A stretch of DNA of 64,000 nucleotides from Caenorhabditis elegans (Eukaryota > Nematoda > Chromadorea > Rhabditida > Rhabditidae). Location of the stretch: positions 6,262,001 to 6,326,000 of the forward strand of contig NC_003281.10 of NCBI RefSeq assembly GCF_000002985.6, in the 5' to 3' direction. This document shows, piece by piece, positions 45,446 to 59,263 of the stretch (positions within the stretch are counted from its first letter, which is position 1; each line of letters opens with the position of its first letter). A model generated the notes under the pieces. The model was not told the DNA's origin, made no database searches, and worked only from the letters and a program-made list of their open reading frames with translations. The position numbers and the translations under genes were made by a program.

Positions 45446-47215
45446 GACAGATAGATTCTTGTTATCATCGTCTATGATAGCCATAGTTGCAATCAGACTG
45501 GACCTGGGCCATATGTGGACAAAAATTAGGAATCCAAAAAATGAAGCTAAAATGTTTTTAGACAGAAGTTTAGTTTTTGAATTATACATTTATTTTTCAT
45601 AAAAATTTGCAGTATTTGATTGCAAATGCAAGCACTGTCGATTTTATCAAATCCTTTGTGTAGATTCTTTCATAAACCCCATATGCTGGTCCAATCTTGA
45701 ACTTCCAAAAATTCCAAAAAAAAACTTTCATTCAAAACCTGACGAAAAAAGCGAACACCTGAGAATAAGTTAACCCGTTCGTTTCCATGAGAGAGATATG
45801 AAATTTCTGTGTTTCCTCTACTTCCAAATTGGTTTCCTGTGTTGAAGGAACCGAAGGTGATGGAGCCTCACAGCACAGCTTCTTCTTCTACATCTTCTGC
45901 TTCTCATCCGAGCACACATGTTTGCTCATAATAATAGGCCGACGCTCTTTCTATCTCTCTTTCTCTCTCTTACTATTCCCTCTAAAGGGGTTATAAAGAG
46001 AAGGGTTGTAGAAGACGAAGACGATGGAAAAAGGAAGAAGGAGAAGCAAACGAAAAAGCTTGAAAAGTGGGCGGAACCTGAGAACAGACAGGCGTGGCCT
46101 TTCTTTTCTTGGCTTTCACTACTTGTGGCTCTTCCGTATCTATCAGTTGAATCTTCCCCTTTTTTTTCTTTTTTTGAAGACCGCTTTCGTCACCTTCCGA
46201 GCATCAAGGAATGAAATAAAATTTAAAAAATTCCCATAAATTTTATATCAAATAAACGTGTTGAACCGTGAAATTGAAAGGTATTGAAAAATGGACTTTT
46301 CTGTGCTCGCCTCCCCAAGAGTTTTTTCCCATTGTTGCTCTCCCCCCCTCACACCACAACAGAATCCATCCTCTACTTCCATTAATGAGTTTGTAATTCG
46401 AGTAGGTCATGGAAGATGGAGCAGGCACTTTAATAGTGTGAAAAGTTGCGATCCATCTTCTATTATTTTGAAACATTATTTTGTTTGTTTGTTTGGTGTA
46501 TGAGACTCAATGTGCAAATTTTTTGTTTTAAGTTGTCTAAAAATCAGATGAAATATGAAGAATACGGAAGACACAGTTTTTTAATCAAAAATTAGCAGCA
46601 TTCAGGCCCAGAGCTCGGTAAAAACAAGTTTTATGTCCGTACCACGCCGAGAATTGAAAACACACTTAATTTTCAGCTTTTAGCTCGCGCCGAGAGCCGA
46701 GAGCCGCACAGCACTGGTCAGTACCATTACAGTAATCCAGAAATTATTATTAAGTTTTTTAGTGGTTTAGTATATGTCGTTTGTATTTTTGAACAATGTT
46801 ATGAAAATTCTTAGCATTCTCTCAAACTTCAAAGTCAGCCTAACAATTTTAATTTTTTAAAAATCAATTACAGGCACTCTCCATCAAAATTAATCAAAGT
46901 TTAGTGTCCTGTTATTTCAGAGAGTGGCAAATTATTCTCAAAGAACTGTTATTATATCATGATTATGACGTCACGAGAAAAAAAACGTGTTTCTAGTGTC
47001 AAAAATATGAAGGGTCCTTCTAAATGCTCGTGGTATTATGCTTCCCCATTGGAATTTAGAAAAATTTGCATTTTTGAAAAGCTGTTAGTTCATTTGAAGG
47101 CGCATTCCGTCTTTTTCATTCAACCTCGTTCTTGGTTTAAGATATCATCATGAGCCTTTCCAAAATGTACGTTTTTTAATTGAAATAAATGTTTTTTAAT
47201 CATTATAGGCAATGT

Positions 47216-47263
47216 CGGTTTAATATTTATTTAGTTAAACGGTTTAATATTTATTTAGTTAAA
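47216..47263. repeat. Exact 24-base tandem duplication
   Basis: The unit CGGTTTAATATTTATTTAGT plus TAAA occurs twice in direct succession just upstream of gar-2. A recent small duplication. Confidence 0.85.
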
Positions 47264-47420
47264 CGTTATTTTTAAAATCTTGTTTTAGTAATTAAAAATG
47301 TTTACTAAATTTCTTTGAACTTTTTTTTTGAATTCTCAGATCTTCTTCATTTTAACACCTCATTTCCAATTTTGCAGGCAGGGAATGCTCATTGGCTCGA
47401 ACTGCTGAGATGGGTGAAGA

Positions 47421-50400
47421 ATGGCGGTTGCAAGTGTGCTCCTGGCACTGTTTATGCTCTTCCTATCAATTGTCACTGTCATCGGCAACTTGGCGGTCTT
47501 GTTGTCATACTATCTTGACAAAAACATTCGACAGCCGACCAACTATTTCATTTTTTCCCTCGCCATCTCCGATTTGGTTTGTTTTTATTCTTTTTCAATA
47601 TGATTTTTGGATAAGGGAGGAATGATCTTCTAACCAGAATTCTCAGTCATTCAGTGTCTAAACTGTTATGTGAATCGGAAATTCGAATCAAATTGACCCG
47701 AAGATGTGATATTGAGGCTGCTTGGTTTTAGTCATTAAACCTTTTGGAATTGATATTAGGAAGGAAATATTGTGCATTCAAGCATACTTGCATCAAAACT
47801 TGATTAAAGCAAATTTTGGGAAACATTAGAGCCCAATGTCAGCAAGAACTAATAAAAAATGGAGTCATGGGTGGAAAAATGTTTCAAATCAATACTAGTT
47901 TTAAAATTTCGAAAATTTCAATATGAAAAAAATTTCGTACACAATTTCTTTTTATTGGAGAACAACGGTTCTTGATGAGTCTTCCGGTAGGAAGGAATTG
48001 GAACTACCATTATTAAATTGACCGCATAGAACTGTAGACAGTCTGTTTTGGAGACGGACATGAGTTTTATTTTTTCCGAAGGTTTTCCTGAAACTTGCTC
48101 AGTCGTTTTCAATTCAGTTTGTGTGACCGAGATTTATCATATTCGCATCCACTTCGTTGTACGACAGCCGCGAAAAAATTATCCCGTCTTCCAAAAAGGA
48201 TTCGAACTTTCGATTTCTGATATCCGACCCAACCTTCTCTGTAACCATGATATTTTTTCTGAGGACCCTGGCGCCCTCTAAAAAGTTTGACGGTTTTGTA
48301 TGAAGATGTTGTGCTGGGTGATGTCTCTCGAGACCTCAACAAAGTGGTGAAATGACATGCAGGAGAGCAACAGCATCTAGTCCTTTTTCACTCTTCGAAA
48401 TGCACACTAACTTTTCCCGGGCATACTTCTACTTTCGTTTAGAAGAGACGCCAAAAACGGCCATAATCTTATGTCAGTAGGGGAAGATGTCGTCGCTGTC
48501 GTCGTCAACTTTCGGCTTGTTCTGTGCTCCTCGCCTAACCTAATTTTTCGAACATTTTCCGAACCGATGGAGAAGAAGACGAAGGAGAGAGATGGGTTGA
48601 GAAAGAGAGAAAGATGTGCACACTAAATAACTGAAACATCTTTTTTTTTTGGCGAAATAGGTCGACGGGACACAATTAAAGAATGACCTGAATTGGAATT
48701 GGAAATAGGAGAGAGAAAATAGAGGAATTTAACTTACAATTCGAATAACTTAAAAATGAACCAGTGGTGGGATTTTTGCTATAATGAAACAAGAAAGTTC
48801 GATTCAAAAACTCTTGTGGTGAGCAGATCCTATTTATTTAGTTTCAAGTTATTACCATTTAAATTGTGATATTTTGCAATCTTCTGATGTGTTTGACACT
48901 GTTCCATTCATCTTTAAAATGTGGGTCAAAATTGAATTTAAAACGGCCAATCAGAAATTTGAAAAAAAAACCAAATTTTTCTGACGATAGGAGTGACTGT
49001 CGCTTATTTTTAAGTAGCCACGAAGCCTTGAAAACTCGGCCACTCTCAACGAATGTTGCTATATTGAAGTTCAAGTTCTCGATTTGCAGTAGAATGAAAA
49101 GTTGAACTGTCACCCAAAGGTTGTCAGAAGTATTTGATTTGATTGTTCAATACGTCTGTTCAAACTCGTCATGTTATTCCCCGATCAAAAGATCCAAGTT
49201 TTTAGACATAAATCTTCTCCAAACGGAAGCATATGTTGTTGACAAACGATAAAAGGTGTTGGGAAGGAAGGAAGTTCTGGGGTTGGTCTATGGGTTTTTA
49301 GGATTACCCCCATATGACCTATTTGTATCCCAAAAACAAAAAAATATTTTGGTATCTGAAAAGGGAGAAGGAGAGACTGCAGAGAAAAAGACTGTCTAGC
49401 TTCTCTGTACTCTATTAATTGTTTTGTTTTGTTTTATCATGAACTCTGATAAATCCTAAACTTTTGAATTGTTTCCCGTCGGGAAAACACCTTCTAATAC
49501 CTCATAATTGATGGAATCTTAGCATGTAAGACGCATACTAAATACGATGAGACTATTTTTTTCGTCTTTTTCTTCCAAAAGCCCAGGGGTTCTCTTTTTC
49601 TCTCTTGGCACCCTCCTGAGCCCCATATGATGATTTATGGGTTATGCGAGAAACCGAATGAATTCGGAGAAAACGCCCAAAAGCTCTTCCGATTGCCGCT
49701 GATTTCCGGTTCGACAAAGTAGACGAAACGGAAGAGACGAGGAGCTGTAGTAGTTTTGTTGGTTTTCCAAGGTAAATTCGAATGAAAAAAGAAATAAAGA
49801 GAGGGGCAAGTGGGAGATGAAGGCAGAAATATTAATTGACTTTGAAACATTACTTTATTGATAAAAAAGTTACTTCATAGCTGCAGAAAAAGAGAAAACT
49901 CAGTCACCCCTACAGACTTTTTTATTTTCTTATTTCATGTCAAAAAATGTAGAACCGGCGACACATGCAATGGTCAGTTTGTGAATCTTTCTACCACAGT
50001 TCACAAAATAAGAAAAATATAAAAGATCAACTAGAAAGCTGTACTTCAGTGATACAACTTTGTATTTTCTTTGCATTTTACCAAAGATCGGAAAATTGTG
50101 TAAAATGCTCTGATTGTGAAACTAAAATTTTATATTGTTTGCTTACATGTTTAAAATTCGTCTAGTTTTCCTTTCCTTGACTACGTTACAAGAACAATTA
50201 CATAGTTTACTATTAAAAAAATGGTTCGTGATCATGATCTCTTCTAGGCCACAGAGTCGATTATCTGGATTTTTTCTGAAAATGTGGCCATTTTTCCTTA
50301 TTTTCTTCGTTCTTTTTCACATCGTTTCTTCGTCTATTCGTATCGGTGCGTGCTCATCAGTGCACATCGGGTGATTGTGTGTCTTCTCCAGCGCCATCTA

Positions 50401-53400
50401 TACTAGAACAACATGTTAGTGCCGCGCGACCGAATCCATGAAAACTTATCGTTATGTGAAATCAATTGATGACGTGGCATAATGGAGCGGCTCGAGAGAG
50501 CAAAGAAAGAAGATGGATGCACACACATGTCTACACATTGCCTAATGAGATCAGAAGTGGATATAGCCTAAAGGCGGATTGAGATGGATAATGGAAGAGG
50601 AGAAAAGACAGTTGTAGCATTTGTACAAGTTGTAGCAGAAGGCCAGCTATTCCTGGCACAAACTTGAACTTTATTATTTATATTAGAAGGGATTTTTTAA
50701 TAGGAGGTTTGAGGAATTTGCGGAATTCTGACATATATGACTCCTGAACGGAGAAAGTAGGCGATTGACCGGCAATCTTTCCCGAAAGCCGTAGATTTAA
50801 CGTACAGTAACCCTACAGCAACCTTGCAGTAATTACAAAATTTTCTACACTTTAAAGTAGACTGAATGTCTGTATTGTAGGTACGCAGGCTGACTTCTCT
50901 TTGGCACAGATTTTCCCGAGCACGGTATCTCTGTAGTCTTGATATTTTTTTTTCAATTCTCGACCTTCTTTTCCTCTCATTCTGTTGTAAACCGAAAGCA
51001 GTTGTGCGAAGTTTTTTCCAATTTTCTCAATGATGTTTTCGTGGTTTTTTCGTGTGAAGAGGGTTGTTCGTTTCTCTGTTTGTAGCCTGCTCTTCAACTC
51101 TTCAACGACATCTGAAGCAGAAGATTGGCTATTTCTCTAAATTTGACAACTAGACAGGGCTCCTAACCCCCGTTCAATTCAACATCTCCTCCACAGTCTG
51201 GAGCACTTGGCATGGCAGATGAACTGGAAAAATTTCTGAATCCATTTGTGAAGATGTCGACTATATATATGGGTGCACAAATGAAATATGCGCAAGTCAC
51301 AAGCAAAAGACGATTGCCCAAACGAAGCCTATTTTGGCAAAGGAAGGGGCAACGACGCGGCTCTTTCTTTAACCCGAAGGAATCTGTGAAGGTTTTCCAC
51401 TGGAAAAACTGGTTGAATTAGTGTACAAGATGTAGAGAAACAGACATATAGAGAGGAAGTTTGTGTTGTACACTACATTTCAAGGAAAATACACACCTTC
51501 TTGAATAAGATGGACGGGGGAAGGTTCTGCACGGGAAAATTGTTTGAATGAACAGACATGGATAAATTTAAGAAATTGAGTGTACTTAGGTATCCTTGAT
51601 CAGCTACACAGTCCGCGACAGGTATTGTTTATTCACCATTGACTGTTAAAAGCGTATCTCGGTGATTTTTGAGATTATCAAAATTTGTTCAGCTATTGAA
51701 ATATTGAAAATGATAAATCCCATATTTCGCCAACTGAGAATTTTTGACCTAGAAAATCACTGACCAATTTCTACATGAAATGTTTTCTTTAAAAATTTAT
51801 GTTTCAACAATCGAGGTCTACAAGCTTAAAAGTGGGGTGCATGAGGTCAATTGGAGGAAGCGCACGCGCAAAAAGCTGCCGAAGGGACACGACGTGAATA
51901 GATTCAGGGCGAGCTCAAACATCATTCCAGACACCTATTATAATTCTTTTGTGGTCCTTTTCTCCCCGCACGAAGTATGTGAGTGAGCGGCAAAGAGAGT
52001 GGAAATAGGAATACGAAGAGAAGTTTTCTGAGTCCGGTTAATCCTTTGATGGAACGGGAATCGGTTGTAGTGGGTAATCGTGAAAATACCTAAATATGAA
52101 CAACCAAAAAAAACTCAAAGTAAAAAGCAAAGGGAATATCATATTCAGAGAAACTGTGGATTACACAATTAACTAAAAACGATACATTTTTGCAGCTAAT
52201 TGGTCTGGAAGGTATCCCGGTGTACACAGCATTCTATTTGAACAACAATGAATGGATTTGGGGTGATGTGCTCTGCGATCTATGGCTCTCCATCGACTAT
52301 ATCGTTTGCCTTGCCTCTATCTATACGGTACTTGGTATTACTGTTGATAGGTAAGCTTCATTTTGACTCAAAAAAAATTTAAAACAGACAACTTTCAGGT
52401 ACTATTCGGTGAAAAAACCGGCGACATACCGAAACTGGAGGACTCCAGGTCGAGTCGTTCTTATTATTATATTTATTTGGCTTGTGAGTTATTTTTGAAA
52501 CTTTGAAGCAACAACATCGAAAACAAATTTTGCAAAATTTTCAAAATTAGACAGGAAAGTCTCTGGCTATCTCGTACCTTTTATTGCCACTTGTTAACGT
52601 TTTTATTGTTATTTTTAAGACACAAAACTGCGAAACTAGGTTGTAGTAAGATTTGTAGAAAAACTGAAACTTGTGAAATATGCTCGAAACATTTCTGATT
52701 TCAGGTCCCAAGCATATTGTTTTCGGTGTCCATCTTTGGGTATGGCACATTCACGGGTACGGGACGAATACTGAAAGAAACCGAATGTTATGTGCAATTT
52801 ATGACAAATCCATATTTGAATATGGGAATGTACATCTCATACTATTGGACGACACTTTTTGTCATGTTATATCTCTATTGGGGTATTTATCGAGCAGCGA
52901 AGAAGCTCGCATTGAAGAGTGATCAGGTGAGCGACTTTCTATGTCGACGCAATCAATGTGACCGGCTTTTTTTTGTCTGTATGGAAGAGGTTAATATTGA
53001 TCACGGCCACCTAAAAATGCGCAATTAGTCAGACAATACCTTCTCAATATGAATTCCGATAATTGCACCAAATCTACATTAATTTTTTAAATGGTACCGC
53101 ACTTTAAAGTGCGGTGGCTTTTCGGTTTTCCTGAAAGTTATCAATTGCCAGAGTTTTATTTTCAATCACTCAGCTTTTATTGAGATGGAAAAATCATGAG
53201 CCAACTAATTTTGCGAGTAAAATATAAAACATTGAGTCTCGGCAAGTTGTATCGCATTTCTCGCAAATTTCATGATACTTGTGAAAATATAAATTAATTT
53301 CAGAAAACCAAGCGACTTGCTCTTCTCACCGAAATGAGAAGACCCGAAGTGAGCGTTCGAACTAGCGATGCAGGCAACAGTAGCTCAGATTCACCAAATG

Positions 53401-56400
53401 ATACATCTAATAGCAGCAAGTGAGTTTGTTTTTCAAATCCATCATTTTTCTCATCATTTTTGCCGATTTATTATTATTTTTTCAAGTTTAGTTGTTTTCC
53501 TGTTTCCAAAGATTGCCTGAAAATCAATAGTTTTCGTGATTCTTTAACGTTATTTTCCTGAAAATCGGAGAACCCATAAATAATCAGTGAAGCCTCATGT
53601 TTTTTCTCACGTTTTCTAAAAAAAAAACAACCTATAAGCAATCCATTTCAATCAGTTTTTCTTTTTCCTCCTCCTCCTCATTTTCCCCTCCGCCCTATGT
53701 CCCCTATGACCGGACAAAAAGACAAGTGGCGAAATGTGAAGAAATGCGCATAAATCTCAACATACATATGTATTTTTCCAAAAGGAACAATTTCCCCCGG
53801 GAAACAAAAAGACAAAGATGTTGAACACTCAACCTCCTCCCTTTTCCACTTTTTCGACCACTTTCCCTGATTATCAGCCGAGTAACAGAGGGGTGTCTAA
53901 GGATTTGAAGATGTTGAGTCACTGCAGAATCAACTCTTGAGATTTCTTGCGAGAATTGGAAATTTATAGTCGAGTGCCCATGTTTTGTCGTATTTTGGGT
54001 GTAGTGGAAGAAAAATGGAAAAAACAATGGATGAAATGTGGTAGTGAATTAGAAAGATTGAACAATTCGAAAGGAGTTTTGGAAGACAGAAATCTTACAG
54101 GGGAGCTGCCCAGATTTTTTTACAACTAACCTTTCCCCCTAAACCCCGTAAAGTTCTACCATTTTTGGCTAAATTTGCGATATAATTGTACAAATAAGAT
54201 TCCCTTTTTTCTGGACTTTTTGAACCAAAAAATTGGAAATATTGGTGGCCTAAAAATTATAGTTATCGATTCATTTTCAATGCAAGAACTGTAGGCAAAC
54301 CGTCTATCTAGGCACAAATTGCCTACATATAGGTCTACAAGGTAGAAGTAAATCACCTACATCTTCTTTTTTCTGACTTTCCAATGTTAATAACTGTATG
54401 TACACAAAAAGTCATTTTGCAGTCGTAGGCTCTATTTCGTTGATAATGACTCATTCACATAGATTTCTTGTATTGCAAAATATAAAAAAAGTTAAATTTA
54501 AAAACGTGCAATTTCTCTTCCATCCGAAGAAAAAATTGGATCCAATAATCTTCTGAACTTTACACTTTTACCCCCATCAGGAACTTCCAGACTATTTGAA
54601 ATTCGTCAATTTTCCCGTCGACACCTCTTTCCCCACCGAGACTAAAAATAACGTTAATATGCAAATTCGTTCGAGCAATTTTTCAAATTTCTCGACCTTT
54701 TCTTGGGGAAGCTTCTGGTGTTTCTGATGCTTCTGGTAGCGCTGTGCATTGCTCAATTCAATTGAATTTTTCTTCTACGAGAAGCAGAAGGAGCACGAGT
54801 AGAAAATGCTGTATAGAGGGTAAAAGGAAGAGAAAAACGATGAAATGTGAGATTTTGAAAGTTTTGAAGTGGTTTTTCTTGAGAGGAGGTCCCCTTCTTT
54901 CCCTCTTCTGATTGCTCTCTATCAACACATTCTATTGTTGCGGTTTTAAATAAAAGGGACCGATAATGAAGTTGATGAGAAAACAGAAAATGTACTTTTT
55001 ACTAGTTGTTCATCAATTTAAGGACAAAAACTTCTTAATGTGGGTTTTTGAAACTGGGGGACAAGACGGATGAAATGCGTTTTTTTTTTTGAAAAAAACG
55101 TCATGATGTCGTCTGTGTTTTCGATGTTGTCTGTAAAATGAAAAAAGAAACAAACTGCATTTTCGAAAATGTGTAAGCCTAGTCCGTCTCTGCATGTCGT
55201 TTTACGAAACAATTATCACTAAAACTTGGATACCACGTAGTAGCAGACTAAAGATTCAGAAAACTTATATAGGTCTGAAATACGGGAAATAAATAATTAA
55301 TTAAGAACTAGTGCATCACTTTTTCAAATATGACATTCCAACAATATCACCCAAAACGGCAGGGACAGGGAAGAGGTGTGTTGGGGGCGCCCCTGAGACG
55401 CCTCGGTCGGGTCAGAATGTCTCACCACAATAATTGAATTTATCATATGAATATTTGAAAGTGTCTCCGCAAATCCGTGACGCTATGTCTAATTTCCCGT
55501 AAACGTTAGTCCTAAATCACATTACCTCTATTTCTCTCTTTCTTTCTTATTTCTCTATTCTTCTATCTCTTTTTGTGCTTCTCACTCATCTACCCAACTG
55601 ACTTGATCCGTATGTGGATGACGTGTGTGCCCTTCGGGTGAGTACGTACGTACATAACAAATCACATCAACAAAGTACCTAAACAGAGAGAAAGGGACCC
55701 CCATGTTGCAGATGTTTCCGTACTGCTCCACCAACTACAACTGTACAGACGACACAAACAAATGTGGGGACACCACCGCCCGTGTTCAGGAATCATATGA
55801 CACTTCATAATAATAATATGGATTTTACGAAAGATAATGAGATTGTGAGACCTCCAACGCCGCCAGATGACAACACTTACAGGTGGGTTCAAGAAGTGAA
55901 GACTTGTTCTGAAAGTGATTAAAAAATTACAAAAAAAACAGTGTAGAGTTTTCAATGTAAAGTTTCAAGAACAATCTCAGAATACTTTTGATGACTTCAG
56001 ATAAACTTTTTTGTTTAAAGCCATTTTCCAAATTAAAAAAAAATCTCACGAAAACAGTTGAATTGAACGCTTAAGCGACAAGTTTTATCAAAACTGTAAT
56101 AGACCAAAAGCTGTAAACAGAAATAATAAAATATTTTCAGTAATCCAAATTTCTCAATGATATCGGAACAACTGACAAATGGATTCTCACGACAGGAACC
56201 ATCATCAGTAATCGAACGAGAGAGTACTGCACCATGCGTGTCTCCTGAACCATCTCATGCGTCTCTTGAGAACGAATTCAACGAAAATCATCATGCGCAT
56301 TTTAAGTGAGTTTCGTCTCATTTTTTTTGGAAATTTCTCCAGTCTTTTTGACAGCAAAGAAACAAAAATTAAAATTCAATTTCCAGACCTGAACTCTCAT

Positions 56401-58603
56401 TGCCCTTTATTGATGCGGATAGTGTATCATCAATGGTTGGACATGATGATTTAAGAAGAGCAATGTCAATTCGAATATCAAGATCAGTTTCAATGCAAGG
56501 GACTGCTAGAGCAACACCTGTTATTGAAATTGTTGAAAATTTGGAAGAAGCTTTGAAAATTTGTGAAAATTTGGAAGAATTGAGGGAAGATGAGAATAAA
56601 AATGAAGAAGAGAAACAGAAAAATGGACTGGAAAATGGCGGAATGAATCATGTTATCATTGCCAATGATGAGCAGCAGGTATGGAATTTTATAGATAATA
56701 CTTTGAGTTCAAACAAATCAAAATTCAGTTGCAAATAGGAGGCTTTTCAAAGATATCATTTTTATATAGAAAAAACACATTTCAATACTGCGAACACGTA
56801 CAATTTCCAATGTTAAAAAACCTTTGTTAAAAATACTTTGAAAATTTGTTAGTACAAAAAAATTCTCCCATTTTTGAACCTCTACAAAAAATTATTTTAT
56901 GTGTTTTTAAAAAATGTGACTAAAAAAAGTGAATTTGTGAAAAAAGTGAAAAAAAGTGAACAATGGAAAAATTTTTTTTCAAAGTTAAAAAAATGCTAGA
57001 AGTGTATGTCGTTAATTTGAATTTCACCGAATTTCAGCCGTCAACATCAAAAGAATCGGAGCAAAAAGAAGAAATGACACCTGAAAATCATGATCCAAAT
57101 GAAGTAAAGGTAATTTGTCAAAAAGCTGAAAATTTTTGGATTTTAAGAAAATTAAATGCGAAAACAATTCGTTGGCCCTTTAGATATTAACATTTCCATA
57201 TGGTTTTTGTAGAATATTATTTTGAAAGTTCATATATTTTTGGAAATCGTAAATTTTCAATTACCGTACAACCCTGATAAACATTTTTTTTGACGGCAAT
57301 CAGCCACAATCTATGTCATTTTATTTTCAGGTCCCATTAATCGCAGTTTCGAGAGTGGAAAGTGTAAAAAGTACAGCTGGTGGAAAAGTTCGTCGATTGA
57401 TAACCCAAATGCGAAGTCACAGTATTCGAAGCAAACGGAAAGCGAATAAAAATAAAGTGAGCACTTGTTCTCCAAAGAGCACAACATCCCTTCTCCTCCC
57501 ACCTTCTACGTCATCAACCACCCGTGAACGGACACGCCATCCGGTCACAATTACACTACAATTTCAGAGTGTCTTATCGGCTCTTAATTTTTTTCAACGA
57601 AAAAAGGTAACACGGGTGTGCTTCTTAAAACGCCCTGTTTCGCTTAGCTTTCTTTTTCAAATTCTACCCACTTCTACCCACTTTTTTGGAAGAAGTTTTT
57701 TGAAAGTTATTTCTCCCGCTCGTCTTTTTATTTCTGATATTAGAGATTTTTTGCTTTTTGCATGACCAGAAAAAGAAAAAATTAATTAACTTCAAATTTA
57801 AATAGTGTAGCATCACTCTGATTCCATGCCACATCAGTAGGTCGGCTTTTGCTACGTCGCCGCAAAATGAGAAAACTTGACAAAATTTCAGTAAAGAAAT
57901 TTTCTAAAAGTCCAGAATTAAATCTCTGACCGAGTTTTTAATTTTCAGGCCACGTTGTAAATTCGTAATCAAAAACCTCCGTTCAATTAGCCTAACACTT
58001 CTTTAAGCAAATTTCATGAGCGAGAATTTTCAACAAATTACTAACAATTTCCAAGAAGCTTTTCCATAAGTTCAAGCTGATAAAGTACAGTAGTTTTTTT
58101 TTGCATTTTTTGTTTCTTTGAAATTATTTCAATTAATAGTGAGTGTTTTCTTTTCTAGTCGACCGTCTTGTCCGAGTGGCTCTGTCCTCATGTCGCCGTT
58201 CCCGTTTCGTTGAAATTCAATGGAGCAGTTTTACAGGGATTTTTCTTTTTTGATTATTTTAAAGCTTCTTATTGTCCCTTTAGGTATCCCATACTCTTCT
58301 AAAAAATTTAAATTCCAGGAATACAAATCTCGATCTGAGAACCGCGCTCGAAAAGCTCTACGTACAATCACTTTCATCTTGGGATCTTTTATCATACTCT
58401 GGACTCCCTTCTACGTTTTGGCTACAATTTATGGATTCTGTGAGACTTGTAAAGCTTCACCATCATTCAACACACTTTACACAATATCGTATTACTTGTG
58501 TTATATGAATTCACCGCTAAATCCATTCTGCTATGCTATGGCTAATCAACAGTTCAAGAAAACGCTCACTAGGATTTTCAAAGGAGATTTTCGAAGAGTT
58601 TGA
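47421..58603 (+). CDS. gar-2: Muscarinic-type acetylcholine receptor GAR-2
   Basis: G-protein-coupled receptor. Exons: 47421-47576, 52196-52350, 52399-52483, 52705-52926, 53304-53419, 55712-55882, 56141-56305, 56387-56678, 57038-57109, 57331-57456, 57568-57606, 58159-58203, 58319-58603; about 642 residues. Seven helices are present; the amine-binding Asp is in LSIDYIVC (residue 86), the DRY motif at 103-105, and [13 protein letters not shown] in TM7. The third intracellular loop is very long (about residues 205-545), Ser/Thr/Glu-rich. The ATG at 47421 follows an in-frame TGA, leaving only about five residues before TM1. An in-frame, stop-free 111-base intron at 57457-57567 may be retained. 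The small exon 58159-58203 is the least certain. AATAAA lies at 58852. Confidence 0.9.
50852..51213 (-). CDS. Nested antisense gene in gar-2 intron 1, 101 residues
   Basis: Two exons (51213-51168 and 51111-50852) join in phase through a 56-base intron with gttagg donor and CTTCAG acceptor, the typical worm size. The product starts [15 protein letters not shown] and continues [19 protein letters not shown], then a charged helical region: [40 protein letters not shown], ending [11 protein letters not shown]. It is probably a coiled-coil cytoplasmic protein; no signal peptide or membrane span is seen. The plus-strand frame over the same DNA (51212-51421) is treated as its shadow, though it also starts with ATG. 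No canonical AATAAA follows. Family not recognised; a small coiled-coil complex subunit is a guess. Confidence 0.55.
53096..53115. repeat. Perfect 20-base palindrome in gar-2 intron
   Basis: ACCGCACTTTAAAGTGCGGT is its own inverse complement over all 20 bases and lies mid-intron between the TM5 exon and the loop exon. It could be a remnant transposon end or a dimeric protein site. Confidence 0.9.
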
Positions 58604-59263
58604 TCGCATTTTTCAATTAGTTCACCGCTCAACTTCTTGTGTTAAATATGTCAATCTTTCTTTTAAATGTATTATTTTTAATTCCCCAAAATTAATTCTA
58701 ATTCTTTCTCCAAAAAGTTGCAATTATTTAATTTACTGCTGTGAAGGTGATCTCTGAGCAAAAAAACCACAAATTTACTTTCCGATCACCTTTCCATGGA
58801 TATTTACTCTGTGATAATCTTGTGTGTTCGCCTATCTATCGAATTTATTCGAATAAATTTTCTAGGATGTGTAGTATTTTTTGACTGATCAGTACTGGAA
58901 GAAATCTTGCCTCACGAATGCTAGATCTGTGTGGCTAATAAATTGGCTAATCGAGCAAATTTTTTGGATTTTCATAGTGTGGGGTAATGATGATTTGGGA
59001 ATAGTCATACTTTATTAAGCTGATAAATCTATTTTCAAACTAGCACACCCCGACACCAAAGCAATTGACTATAGTCGATTTCTATGTACCCGAAATATCA
59101 GTTACAAGCAGAAAAACTTGAAAAAATGTAATGCATAACGAATGTAATATTTTGAAAAATGCATTTATATAAAACATACGATACAGGTTTTATTCACCAG
59201 CAAAAATCATGCTACATGTCATGCAAAATACATTATTTCGCAGAATTTCTAGTTATTTAAAAA
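58604..59263. other. Convergent 3' region
   Basis: Contains the gar-2 3' UTR (AATAAA at 58852-58857) and, on the other strand, the 3' UTR of the kinase gene (minus-strand AATAAA, plus 59188-59193). Nothing else. Confidence 0.55.

Larger units (their letters stand above)
43765..47376. other. Long intergenic region upstream of gar-2
   Basis: About 3.6 kb of mostly non-coding sequence, presumably including gar-2 regulatory DNA. It contains the telomere-like tract (45386-45445), a near-palindrome GTAGACACTGTCTAC at about 44303, CTCTC-rich promoter-like DNA at 45940-45980, and a tandem duplication at 47216. A 64-codon ATG frame at 46959-47153 has no further support. Confidence 0.4.

Noticed and set aside
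46959..47153. 64-codon ATG frame upstream of gar-2
   Set aside because: No polyadenylation, splice or compositional support beyond being open.
48150..48260. tRNA-like GGATTCGAAC (B-box-like on the minus strand)
   Set aside because: No matching A box, no acceptor stem and no anticodon arm could be folded around it.
51212..51421. Plus-strand 69-codon ATG frame in gar-2 intron 1
   Set aside because: Overlaps the better-supported two-exon minus-strand gene and has no splice or family support.
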